Shown here: positions 37,901 through 44,695 of the stretch, one piece after another
Layout of the letters: each line of letters starts with the position of its first letter
Position numbering within the stretch: the stretch's first letter is position 1
Origin: Solimonas thermocellulolyticum
Lineage (GTDB): Bacteria > Pseudomonadota > Gammaproteobacteria > Nevskiales > Nevskiaceae
Direction: 5' to 3'
Assembly: GCF_040327995.1 (NCBI RefSeq)
Contig: NZ_JBEPIJ010000001.1
Coordinates: 310,001-374,000, forward strand
Length of the DNA stretch: 64,000 nucleotides
Position numbers and translations under genes: made by a program
The notes under the pieces: model-generated
Databases searched by the model: none
Seen by the model: only the letters and a program-made list of their open reading frames with translations
Told to the model about the DNA's origin: nothing

Positions 37901-39758
37901 GCGCCTCGCCCTGCTGCGCAGCCACTTCGCGCTGATGCAGGACTTTCTCGACAGCCAGGCGCGCGTGCTCGGTCTGGTCGCGGGCGTGGCAACGACGGTG
38001 ACACCGACGGCCCCAGCGCCGGGGCTCGATCCCGCCTACCCGCTGCTCGGCACCGTGCGCGAGCAAAGCGACGCGCATCTGGTGATGGAACGCCGCTTCG
38101 ATCTCGACACCGACGCCTTCCTGCGCGATCACTGCATCGGCGGCGCGCCGAGCGCGCGCGATCCTTCGCTGCTGGCGATTCCGGTGATGCCGTTCACCTT
38201 CAGCCTCGAAATCTGCGCCGAGGCGGCGGCCAAGCTGGTCGGATGCGCCGACCTCAAGGTGGTCGCCCTCGAACACGCCCGCGGCAGCCGCTGGCTGTCG
38301 CTCGACGACGGTGCGCTCCACCTGCGCATCGCCGCCGAGCGCATCCCCACGCAGAACGACGAAGCCGCGCGCGTGCACGTGCGCCTGTTCCTGCTCGGCG
38401 ACGCCGCACCGAGCGGCGGCGTGATCGTGTTCGAGGCGCAGGTGCTGCTCGCCGCCGACTACCTGCCGGCGCCGCCGCCGCTGGACTGGCCGGGCGCCGA
38501 CGCCAAGCCGCCGCGCTTCAACGCCGACGACGCGCTGTACACGCGCGGCATGTTCCACGGCCCGCGCCTGCAGGGCGCGAAGAAGCTGCTGCGCTGGAAC
38601 GCGCAGGCGATCGACATGGAACTGACGACGCTGCCGACGCAAGACTGGTTCGGCTTCACCCAGGCGCCGCGGCTGCAACTGGACGCGGCGCTCGCCGACG
38701 TGCTCGGCCAGACCTTTTACTACTGGCTGCAGGAGCAGCACGGCGGCCTCGTCAACTGCTTCCCCTACGCCATCGGCCGGCTGACGCTGCACGCGCCGCC
38801 GCTGCCGGCCGGCACGCCGCTCTACAGCCGCGCGCGGCTGCAGGTACCGGCGCCGGATCGCCTGAGCGCCGATGTCGAGGCCCGCGATGCGCAGAATCGC
38901 GTGGTCATGCGCGCCACGCAGTGGGAAGACCGAACCTTCGAGGTGCCGGAGCGCTTCTACCGTTTCCGTCTGCAGCCGGCACGGAACTTTCTCGGCGAGG
39001 TGTGGATGGACGGCCTGCTGCCGCCGGGGCTGCACGCGCGGCGTGTCGCGCCGTTCGACGACGATCTGCTCGCCTCGGGTGGCGGCATCTGGGGCCGCGG
39101 CCTCGCCCACATGGTGCTGAATCGTGCCGAACGCGCGCGCTGGTACGCGCTGCCGGCCGCAGGCCCGCGTCGCGAGGAATGGCTGCTCGGACGCATCGCG
39201 GCGAAGGAGGCCGCGCGCGACTGGCTGCGCACGCGTCATCGGCTCGAACTCGCCAGCGCCGACATCGAGATCGTCGGCGACGATCGCGGCCGCCCCGAGA
39301 TCCGCATCGATGCGCTGCCCCATGCGGCCATGCCGGCGCTGTCGATCGCGCACAGCCACGGCTTTGCGGCAGCGGTCGTGGCCGACCCGGGCCTTGCGGT
39401 CGGCTTGGACTACCAGCGCCTGCGCTCGATCCGCGCCAACGAGTTGATCCAGGGCGCCTTCGGCGACGCCGAGCAACATTGGTTCGCAAAGCTCGACGAG
39501 GGCGAGCGCGGTCTGGTCGCCACCGCACTGTGGTGCGCCAAGGAGGCCGCGTCCAAGGCCGCCGGCACGGGCCTTCAAGGCCGGCCGCTGGACTGGGTCG
39601 TGAGCGCCTGCCAGCTCGATCCGCGCAGCGTTGCCTTCGGTTCTGCACAGGTCGTGCACGCCGGTCGGGTTTATGATGTGGCCCTGCAGTTCGAAGGCCG
39701 CGACGCGATCAGCGCGCTGTGCCTCGTTGCGGCTCCTGCCCGCCAGCACGTTTCCTGA
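34977..39758 (+). CDS. iterative synthase 2: KS-AT-DH-phosphopantetheinyl transferase
   Basis: 1593 residues from a GTG three bases after the first synthase's stop. KS covers residues 3-465 with Cys209 (DAACASAL), His343 and His382, so it is a true ketosynthase and not a chain-length factor. AT covers about 570-905 with Ser676 in GHSTGEN and an unusual GRAYHTPLF in place of the malonyl-type motif. A hot-dog dehydratase-like region lies at about 1020-1320 with His1052 (RDHCIGG). The last 250 residues are a Sfp-type 4'-phosphopantetheinyl transferase: WCAKEAASK with Glu1523 and LDYQ with Asp1478, the second acidic ligand being Gln1480. It carries no ACP or KR and so must act in trans with synthase 1, whose ACPs its PPTase probably activates. 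Confidence 0.88.
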   Translation: MARPLDIAIIGLAGVYPGAKDARAFWQNICAKVDAISEAPADWVGPYFEPGTNADDRIYTTRGGFLHELAHVDPLEVGLMPSVAAGADPDHLLALKLARDALADAGYAQGKGIDGSRAGVVIARGTYGNRGLASMLARGFFMDQMMDVIRQLRPDFTEAEIRALQTDLKKQLPPYGGDFVGVLTPNVIAGLIANRLDFMGPSYIVDAACASALIALDQAVQELTSGRCDLMLCGGTQAQTPPQLFIQFCQIQALSRDRLRPFQKGADGTLLGEGSGMLVLKRLADAEAAGDRIYAVIKGIGTASDGKAKGLLAPRLEGEVLALRRAYESSGIDPLTVDLIEAHGTGTVVGDKTEIEALTEVFGARGRGPKIAISAVKSMIGHCLPATGTASLIKTALALHHKVLPPMLCDEPDPALNLERTPLYINNQTRPWVHGGETPRRAGVNAFGFGGINAHVVLEEYVPALAKTQVGVLNTPESGEVFLLAADSRDRLVELAQAALAQLDAALPLTPAEVARAASAHTRGAHRLAIVCDGAADLRKKLGSALDKLASADAAPFKTRNGVYYGHGQAPGKLCLLFPGEGSQYPDMLRELALRFPQVRAGFDFIEDAARRRGSRSRAALVYPAPTGYDAAQRAELEAALQTMDVGAESVFAASLALQRLYDDLALHFDAMLGHSTGENTALTASGVRRYASTDELAEAVQAVHGLYRRLDAEGRIVHGTLLSVGGLDEAMRAELLAGDHGLQLAMDNCPNQLVLFGTPEAAERLREQLSAQGAICQALAFGRAYHTPLFKPMADAFRDYFRALDFGPGRVPLYSARSCAPFPDDAAAIRELAAQQWENPVRFTETLRRLYDDGYRVFLEVGPGGTLTSFVADTLRDKSDVIAIASDNRRRGSLTQFHTALATLFAAGIVFDPRKLYAHRDVAEFDLLAPPRVPKTGAPKQALRMPQVVLPAQWKRPLPATSPLPQAGTANEDARLALLRSHFALMQDFLDSQARVLGLVAGVATTVTPTAPAPGLDPAYPLLGTVREQSDAHLVMERRFDLDTDAFLRDHCIGGAPSARDPSLLAIPVMPFTFSLEICAEAAAKLVGCADLKVVALEHARGSRWLSLDDGALHLRIAAERIPTQNDEAARVHVRLFLLGDAAPSGGVIVFEAQVLLAADYLPAPPPLDWPGADAKPPRFNADDALYTRGMFHGPRLQGAKKLLRWNAQAIDMELTTLPTQDWFGFTQAPRLQLDAALADVLGQTFYYWLQEQHGGLVNCFPYAIGRLTLHAPPLPAGTPLYSRARLQVPAPDRLSADVEARDAQNRVVMRATQWEDRTFEVPERFYRFRLQPARNFLGEVWMDGLLPPGLHARRVAPFDDDLLASGGGIWGRGLAHMVLNRAERARWYALPAAGPRREEWLLGRIAAKEAARDWLRTRHRLELASADIEIVGDDRGRPEIRIDALPHAAMPALSIAHSHGFAAAVVADPGLAVGLDYQRLRSIRANELIQGAFGDAEQHWFAKLDEGERGLVATALWCAKEAASKAAGTGLQGRPLDWVVSACQLDPRSVAFGSAQVVHAGRVYDVALQFEGRDAISALCLVAAPARQHVS

Positions 39759-39802
39759 GCCAGCGCGCCTGCATTCGCGTCGACTTGCCTTTGCATCCCG
39801 TC

Positions 39803-41434
39803 ATGTCCGATACCCCCAGCAAGACCAAGACCGCCACCAAGACCCTGTTCATCGGCCTCGATGGCTGCACCTACACCGTGCTCGACCAGATGACGCGCGA
39901 GCTGCCGGGCACCGGCATCACGATGCCGTTCATGAAGTCGCTGATCGAGCGCGGCACGCGCGCCAAGCTGCGTTCGACGCCCAATCCCCTGACGCCGCCG
40001 GCGTGGTGCTCGATCATGACCGGGCGCAGTCCCGGCGAACATGGCGTGTTCGACTTCATCCGTGCCGAGGATCGCGGTGGCGAGGTCTACTGGACGCTGT
40101 ACGACGCGCGCGACATCGACTGCGAGACGATCTGGTCGATCTGCTCGCGCAAGAACGTCTCGGTCGCCGCGCTGAACTTCCCGCTGACCGCACCGGCCGC
40201 CGAGAACTTCAAGGGCTCGATCGTGCCCGGCTTCATCCCAGCCAAGCACCTGCGTCGCAACACCCATCCACGCGAGCTGTTCGAGCGCATCAAGACCGAG
40301 ATTCCGGGCTTCGATCCCAAGGAACTCGCCTGGGACTTCGACAAGGAAAAGCAGGCGATGGAGTCGCTGTCCGCCGACGAGACGGCCAAGTGGGTGCGCT
40401 ATCACCTGCCGCGCGAGGCGCAGTGGTTCAAGGTCGCCGAGTTCATCCTCGACAAGGACCGCCCCGAGTTCATGGCGGTGATGTTCGACGGCACCGACAA
40501 GATCCAGCACCAGGCCTGGCCGTGGCTCGACCCGGCGCTGCTGCCCGACAACCCGCAGGGCCACGACAAGCAGATGCGCGAGGTCTGCCTCGAGTACTTC
40601 CGCAATCTCGATGGCTACATCGAAAGACTGGTAACGCTCGCCGGGGCCGATACGCAGGTGTTCTTCGCCTCCGACCACGGCTTCACCGCGTCGACCTACG
40701 TGCTGCGCATCAACGCCTTTCTCGAAGAAAAAGGGTATCTCGCCTGGGCGCATAGCGACGGCAGTGACATGGCGATCCGCCGCGAGGCCGCGGACTTCGC
40801 CAATCTCGACTGGACCAGGACCACGGCCTACTGCCGCACGCCGTCGAGCAACGGCATCCACATCCGCGTCGCCGAAAAGCCAGGCGATCCGGGCATCCGG
40901 CCCGAGGACTACGAGAGCTTCCGCGACAAGCTGATCCATGATCTGAAATCGCTGAGGCATCCGCGCACCGGCGCGCCCATCGTCACCGACGTGCTCAAGC
41001 GCGAGGTGCATTTTCCGGGACGGCACATGACGCGCGCCTGCGACCTGACGCTGGTGCTGTCGGACCACGGCTTCGTCTCGATCAAGAACCTCAAGCCCTG
41101 CGTCGTCGAGCGGCCGCAGGCGATCGGCACGCATCATCCGGACGGCATCTTCATCGCCGCCGGCCCCGGCATCGCGGCCAACGGCATGGTCGAGACGCGG
41201 CGCATCGTCGACGTGGCGCCGACCCTGCTGCACAGTCTGGGTTTGCCGGTGCCGGCCGATTTCGAGGGCGAGGTACCGGCATCGTTCTTCGACCCCGACT
41301 GGCTCGCCGCGCACCCGGTGAAAAAGGGTGCGCGCACGCGTGCACCCCAGCGGCGCGAGCTCGATGAGGAAATGGACGCCGGCGAGCAGAAGCAGATCAT
41401 CGAGCAACTCCAGATGCTCGGCTACATGGAGTGA
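39803..41434 (+). CDS. type I phosphodiesterase / nucleotide-pyrophosphatase-like enzyme
   Basis: 543 residues from the ATG at 39803. The N-terminus reads TLFIGLDGCTYTVLDQM (first metal aspartate), followed by the nucleophile block TPPAWCSIMTGRSPGEHGVFDF, FDGTDKIQHQAW, SDHGFTAS and DLTLVLSDHGF, with a THHPDGIF motif late. That is the layout of the alkaline phosphatase superfamily proteins annotated as type I phosphodiesterases. No signal peptide is seen, so it is cytoplasmic. It lies 44 bases after synthase 2. It may cleave or transfer a phosphodiester on the lipid product or a nucleotide-linked headgroup; this is inference from position. Confidence 0.78.
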   Translation: MSDTPSKTKTATKTLFIGLDGCTYTVLDQMTRELPGTGITMPFMKSLIERGTRAKLRSTPNPLTPPAWCSIMTGRSPGEHGVFDFIRAEDRGGEVYWTLYDARDIDCETIWSICSRKNVSVAALNFPLTAPAAENFKGSIVPGFIPAKHLRRNTHPRELFERIKTEIPGFDPKELAWDFDKEKQAMESLSADETAKWVRYHLPREAQWFKVAEFILDKDRPEFMAVMFDGTDKIQHQAWPWLDPALLPDNPQGHDKQMREVCLEYFRNLDGYIERLVTLAGADTQVFFASDHGFTASTYVLRINAFLEEKGYLAWAHSDGSDMAIRREAADFANLDWTRTTAYCRTPSSNGIHIRVAEKPGDPGIRPEDYESFRDKLIHDLKSLRHPRTGAPIVTDVLKREVHFPGRHMTRACDLTLVLSDHGFVSIKNLKPCVVERPQAIGTHHPDGIFIAAGPGIAANGMVETRRIVDVAPTLLHSLGLPVPADFEGEVPASFFDPDWLAAHPVKKGARTRAPQRRELDEEMDAGEQKQIIEQLQMLGYME

Positions 41435-41606
41435 GTCCGCTGGGCAGCCGCGGCGACCGTTCGTCGGCCCGCGACCGCCGTTGCCGCCCGATGCGGTATT
41501 TCGCCGGCATGCGCATCGACATCGGCTGACGGGCCGCTCGGCGATCCCGCCGACGACGGCGCGGCTGTGCGCCGCGATCATGGCGGCGAGCGCAAGGACC
41601 CGCCCC

Positions 41607-42491
41607 ATGCACCCCGAGAACATTCGTCACGTCGGCCTGATGGCCAAGGATCTGGTCCGCTTTGGACTCAAGGTCTACGAAGGCAAGTCGATCGCCGGCA
41701 GCCTCGTCTACGAGAGCCCGGCCTTCATCCTCGATCCGCGCCGGATCAAGAACTGCAAGGTCGGCGCCTTCACCTATTTCAACGGTCACACGACGTCGAG
41801 CATGTACGCGACCGAAGTCGGCCGTTACGGACAGATCGGTGAGTCCTGCATCATCGGGCCGCCGGAACACCCGATGGACTGGTTCAGCACGCACATGTTC
41901 GCGTTCACCCAGCGCGAATACCTGCCGCGCTTCTACGAGCTCGCCGACGCCGCGCGGCTCGCACCCGATGGTCCCACGCCGACGCCGTTTGCGATCGCAC
42001 CCAAGACCGTGATCGGCCACGATGCCTATGTCGGTGCCGGTGCCTTCGTCAAACGCGGTGTCACCATCGGCGTCGGCGCGGTCGTCGCCGCGCGCGCGGT
42101 GGTGACCCGCGACGTGCCGCCCTACGCGATCGTCGCCGGCACGCCGGCGCGCATCCTACGCTACCGCATCCCCGAACGCCTGATCGAACGCATGCTCGCG
42201 CTGCAGTGGTGGCGCTACGATCTGGCTCCGCACAAGCACCGCGTCGACTTCGCCGACGTCGTCGGCACGCTGTCCTACCTCGAAGACGCACGCGAAGCGG
42301 GTAAACTCCTGCCGCTCGTGCCGCGGACCTACCGGGTCGAGCGCACCCGCGAGGGCTTCAATCTCGACCGCCTGCCGCAACCGCTCTATTTCGCAGAATC
42401 CGAATGTCCGTCAGCGACACCTATCTCGAACGACTCGTCACCCTCCTTGCGGACTTCACGCAGGACTGGGACCACGAGTTTGCCGGCGTGA
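41607..42491 (+). CDS. left-handed beta-helix (hexapeptide) acyltransferase
   Basis: 294 residues. Hexapeptide-repeat sequence is clear at residues 60-90 (CKVGAFTYFNGH, EVGRYGQIGESCIIG) and 130-185 (TVIGHDAYVGAGAFVKRGVTIGVGAVVAARAVVTRDVPPYAIVAGTPARIL), with the ring-closing PPYAIVAGTPA found in CatB/XAT-type O-acyltransferases. It may decorate the lipid with an acetyl or acyl group, possibly drawn from the ACP encoded next. Its last 88 bases overlap the ACP gene, an unusually long overlap. An in-frame ATG at 41580 is an alternative start. The 172 bases before it show no feature. Confidence 0.8.
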   Translation: MHPENIRHVGLMAKDLVRFGLKVYEGKSIAGSLVYESPAFILDPRRIKNCKVGAFTYFNGHTTSSMYATEVGRYGQIGESCIIGPPEHPMDWFSTHMFAFTQREYLPRFYELADAARLAPDGPTPTPFAIAPKTVIGHDAYVGAGAFVKRGVTIGVGAVVAARAVVTRDVPPYAIVAGTPARILRYRIPERLIERMLALQWWRYDLAPHKHRVDFADVVGTLSYLEDAREAGKLLPLVPRTYRVERTREGFNLDRLPQPLYFAESECPSATPISNDSSPSLRTSRRTGTTSLPA

Positions 42492-42688
42492 TGAACCGCG
42501 ACACGCGGCTGTTCGCCGATCTGGGCTTCGAGTCGATCGACATCATCCAGCTCGTCGTCGCGATCCAGGAAGACATCCTCAAGCGCAAGCTGTCCTTCGA
42601 CAGGCTGCTGATGAAGGACGGCCGCTACGTCGACGACCTGTCGATCGGCCAGATCGCCGACTTCCTCGCCGCCCACGCCCCCGCCTGA
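42404..42688 (+). CDS. free-standing acyl carrier protein
   Basis: 94 residues. The phosphopantetheine attachment Ser44 lies in ADLGFESIDIIQLV, followed by a typical helix III region (DDLSIGQIADFLAAH). It differs from the AcpP of fatty-acid synthesis in size and in the ADLGFESID motif, so it belongs to the secondary pathway. It starts inside the acyltransferase gene and closes the plus-strand locus; it may load a starter unit or present an acyl chain to the acyltransferase. Confidence 0.88.
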   Translation: MSVSDTYLERLVTLLADFTQDWDHEFAGVMNRDTRLFADLGFESIDIIQLVVAIQEDILKRKLSFDRLLMKDGRYVDDLSIGQIADFLAAHAPA

Positions 42689-42749
42689 TCCTCCGGCATC
42701 CGCCGGCTCTGGGCGGCAGCGCGCATTTGCCGCATACTGCCGGCAGATT

Positions 42750-42764
42750 TTGTCGGACTGTCCA
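42750..42764. promoter_or_regulatory. operator-like palindrome F upstream of tetR
   Basis: TTGTCG-GAC-TGTCCA, a weaker member of the palindrome family described under findings. It lies 13-27 bases ahead of the chosen tetR ATG, as expected for autoregulation. Confidence 0.45.
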
Positions 42765-42776
42765 CATTGGCCGACG

Positions 42777-43397
42777 ATGCCGACCCGCAAAACCACGACG
42801 CGCAAGCGCAGCGGCGCGCCCAAGCGTACCTACCTGAGCCGCGACAGACGCCGGCAGGCGCTGCTCGACGTCGCCTCCGGCATCGTCGAGAGCGAAGGCT
42901 GGGCCGCGCTGACGATGAGTGCACTCGCCGAGCGCGGCGGCACCAGCCGCCAGCTCGTCTACCAGCATTTCCCGAGCCTGGAGAAGCTGCTCGCCGACAC
43001 CGCCTGGCACATCTTCCACGGGACCATGCAGCAGACCCAGGCCTCGATCGCCGCGCACCCGAGCGCGCTCACCGAGGCCGCCAAGGCGTCCGAGTCGTTC
43101 ACGCTCGACCTGCCGCCGGGCCGCGGCGATGCGCTGTGGCAGCTCGTCGCCGGCACCGCATCGGCGACGCCGGAACTGGAGAAGATCCGCCGCAGTCTGC
43201 GACAGGTGATCGTCGGCCTGTGGGCGCCGCTGGTGCGCAAGCAGCTCGGCCTCAACCCCGCGGATGCGCGTGCCTACGCATGGATGGCGGTGATGGCGTT
43301 CTGGGGCATGCGCCAGCTCATCCGCGACGGCGAGATCACGCGCACGCGCGGCATCCGGTTGTTCAACGAGTTTCTCGATCGGATCGCCGCCCGGTGA
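42777..43397 (+). CDS. TetR-family transcriptional regulator
   Basis: 206 residues from the ATG at 42777 (an in-frame TTG at 42750 is disfavoured because it coincides with the operator-like site). The N-terminal HTH domain RRQALLDVASGIVESEG ... MSALAERGGTSRQLVYQHFPSLEKLLAD is typical of TetR. The C-terminal ligand-binding half is variable and gives no ligand clue. It sits between the lipid locus and the GST region. I infer it governs the palindromes at 42750, 44034, 48918, 53217, 53290, 59660 and 59679. Confidence 0.88.
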   Translation: MPTRKTTTRKRSGAPKRTYLSRDRRRQALLDVASGIVESEGWAALTMSALAERGGTSRQLVYQHFPSLEKLLADTAWHIFHGTMQQTQASIAAHPSALTEAAKASESFTLDLPPGRGDALWQLVAGTASATPELEKIRRSLRQVIVGLWAPLVRKQLGLNPADARAYAWMAVMAFWGMRQLIRDGEITRTRGIRLFNEFLDRIAAR

Positions 43398-43443
43398 ACG
43401 CGGACGCGCCGTATCATGGCCACCCGTTGCCGCCGATCCGCCC

Positions 43444-44037
43444 ATGCGCCGCCGTCCCTCGCCAGAAGAATCCGCCGCCGGCGAATCGGCGCCGAGCAAG
43501 AGCCAGCGCAAGCGCGAGGACGAGGCGCTGATCGCGCTCGGCGCCGCGCTGCTGGCGCTGCCGCAAGCGCAGCTCGACGCGCTCCCGATGTCGGAGCGCC
43601 TGCGCGAGGCCTTTGCCGACTACCGGCGTTTCCCGACGAGGGAGGCGCGCCGCCGGCAGATGCAGTACATCGGCAAGCTGCTGCGCCGCGACGACCCCGC
43701 ACCGCTCATGCAGGCGCTGGCGGCGCACCGGCGCCTGCGCGACCACGAAACCCGGTCACTGCACGACGCCGAGCAGTGGCGCGAGCGCATCCTCGCCGGC
43801 GACGACGGCTGGCAGGCGTGGATCGCCGCCTTCCCCGCCGGCAACACCCGCGCCCTGCGCGGCCTCGTCACCAACGCCCGTCGCGAGAAGGAGCAGGCCG
43901 AGCATGTCGCCCGCCAGCGCGGCGAGACGCCGCGCAAGGGCAAGCTCTACCGCGAACTGTTCCAGAAGCTGCGCGCGGTGATGGCGAGTGGTGCGGATCC
44001 GAGCGCGAATGGGCCGCGCGACTCATCCTATGATTGA
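43444..44037 (+). CDS. darP: ribosome-associated protein DarP (YjgA, DUF615)
   Basis: 197 residues. The N-terminal SKSQRKREDEAL block and the conserved YRRFPTREARRRQMQYIGKLLR helix are those of the YjgA/DUF615 family, which helps late 50S subunit assembly. It is a cytosolic housekeeping gene. Its stop codon is overlapped by operator site A, so the GST gene downstream has a promoter placed at the end of darP. Confidence 0.9.
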   Translation: MRRRPSPEESAAGESAPSKSQRKREDEALIALGAALLALPQAQLDALPMSERLREAFADYRRFPTREARRRQMQYIGKLLRRDDPAPLMQALAAHRRLRDHETRSLHDAEQWRERILAGDDGWQAWIAAFPAGNTRALRGLVTNARREKEQAEHVARQRGETPRKGKLYRELFQKLRAVMASGADPSANGPRDSSYD

Positions 44038-44048
44038 CATACTGTCAC
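44034..44048. promoter_or_regulatory. operator palindrome A before the GST gene
   Basis: TTGACA-TAC-TGTCAC, 20 bases upstream of the GST ATG. Its left arm is a perfect -35 hexamer, though no good -10 follows at 17 bases. Eleven of the twelve arm bases match the shared palindrome. Confidence 0.7.
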
Positions 44049-44067
44049 TTTTCTACCGGACTCCGCC

Positions 44068-44685
44068 ATGAAGCTCTACACCAGCCAGGGCGCCATCAGC
44101 CCGGCCCGCGTCCACTTCTTCCTCGCCGAAAAGGGCATCGAGATCGAGCGCGTGCAGGTCAACCTGATGAAGGGCGAGCACAAGACCCCCGAGTACCGCG
44201 CGCTCTCACCCAACGGCCGCACGCCGGCGCTGCAGCTCGACGACGGTCGCGTGATCTGCGAGAGCACCGCGATCTGCCACTACTTCGAGGCGCTGCAGCC
44301 GACGCCGCCGCTGTGCGGCACGACGCCGGTCGAACGCGCACGCATCGAAATGTGGGATCGCATGATGGAGTTCGAACTGATGCTGCCGATGGCGATGGCC
44401 TTCCGACACACCTTTCCCGCGATGAAGGCGCTGGAAGACCAGGTGCCGGAATTCGGCGAGAAGCAGCGCGAGGTCGCGCGCAAGCGCGCCGCGCGGCTCG
44501 ACCGGCAACTGGCGACGCAGGACTACATCGCCGGCAGCGAGTTTTGCATCGCCGACATCACCGCGTGGTGCTCGTTCCGCTTCTTCCGCATCGCCGGCTT
44601 CGACATCACCGACGAGACACCACACCTTGCGGCCTGGTTCGCGCGCATCAAGGCGCGGCCGGCGGCGGCGCAGGCGTTCGCCTGA
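44068..44685 (+). CDS. glutathione S-transferase
   Basis: 205 residues with the full GST fold. The thioredoxin-like N-domain has LYTSQGAISPARV (Ser/Tyr active-site region) and a glutathione-binding RVICESTAICHYFE motif (cis-Pro in GRTPALQL, ES pair). The all-helical C-domain contains DYIAGSEFCIADITAW (N-capping box). It is a typical soluble GST, probably conjugating or isomerising a small electrophile with glutathione. A member of the operator set, it is followed after 10 bases by the convergent sulfatase. Confidence 0.92.
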   Translation: MKLYTSQGAISPARVHFFLAEKGIEIERVQVNLMKGEHKTPEYRALSPNGRTPALQLDDGRVICESTAICHYFEALQPTPPLCGTTPVERARIEMWDRMMEFELMLPMAMAFRHTFPAMKALEDQVPEFGEKQREVARKRAARLDRQLATQDYIAGSEFCIADITAWCSFRFFRIAGFDITDETPHLAAWFARIKARPAAAQAFA

Positions 44686-44695
44686 TCGGCGCGCT

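Noticed and set aside
36222..39749. A very long open frame on the minus strand opposite synthase 2
   Set aside because: High GC content keeps antisense frames open; the plus-strand frame has full KS, AT and PPTase motifs and the antisense product shows none.
42737..42746. CTGCCGGCAG palindrome near tetR as a terminator or second operator
   Set aside because: It is only 10 bases, common in GC-rich DNA, does not match the other sites, and the T-run after it is four bases.
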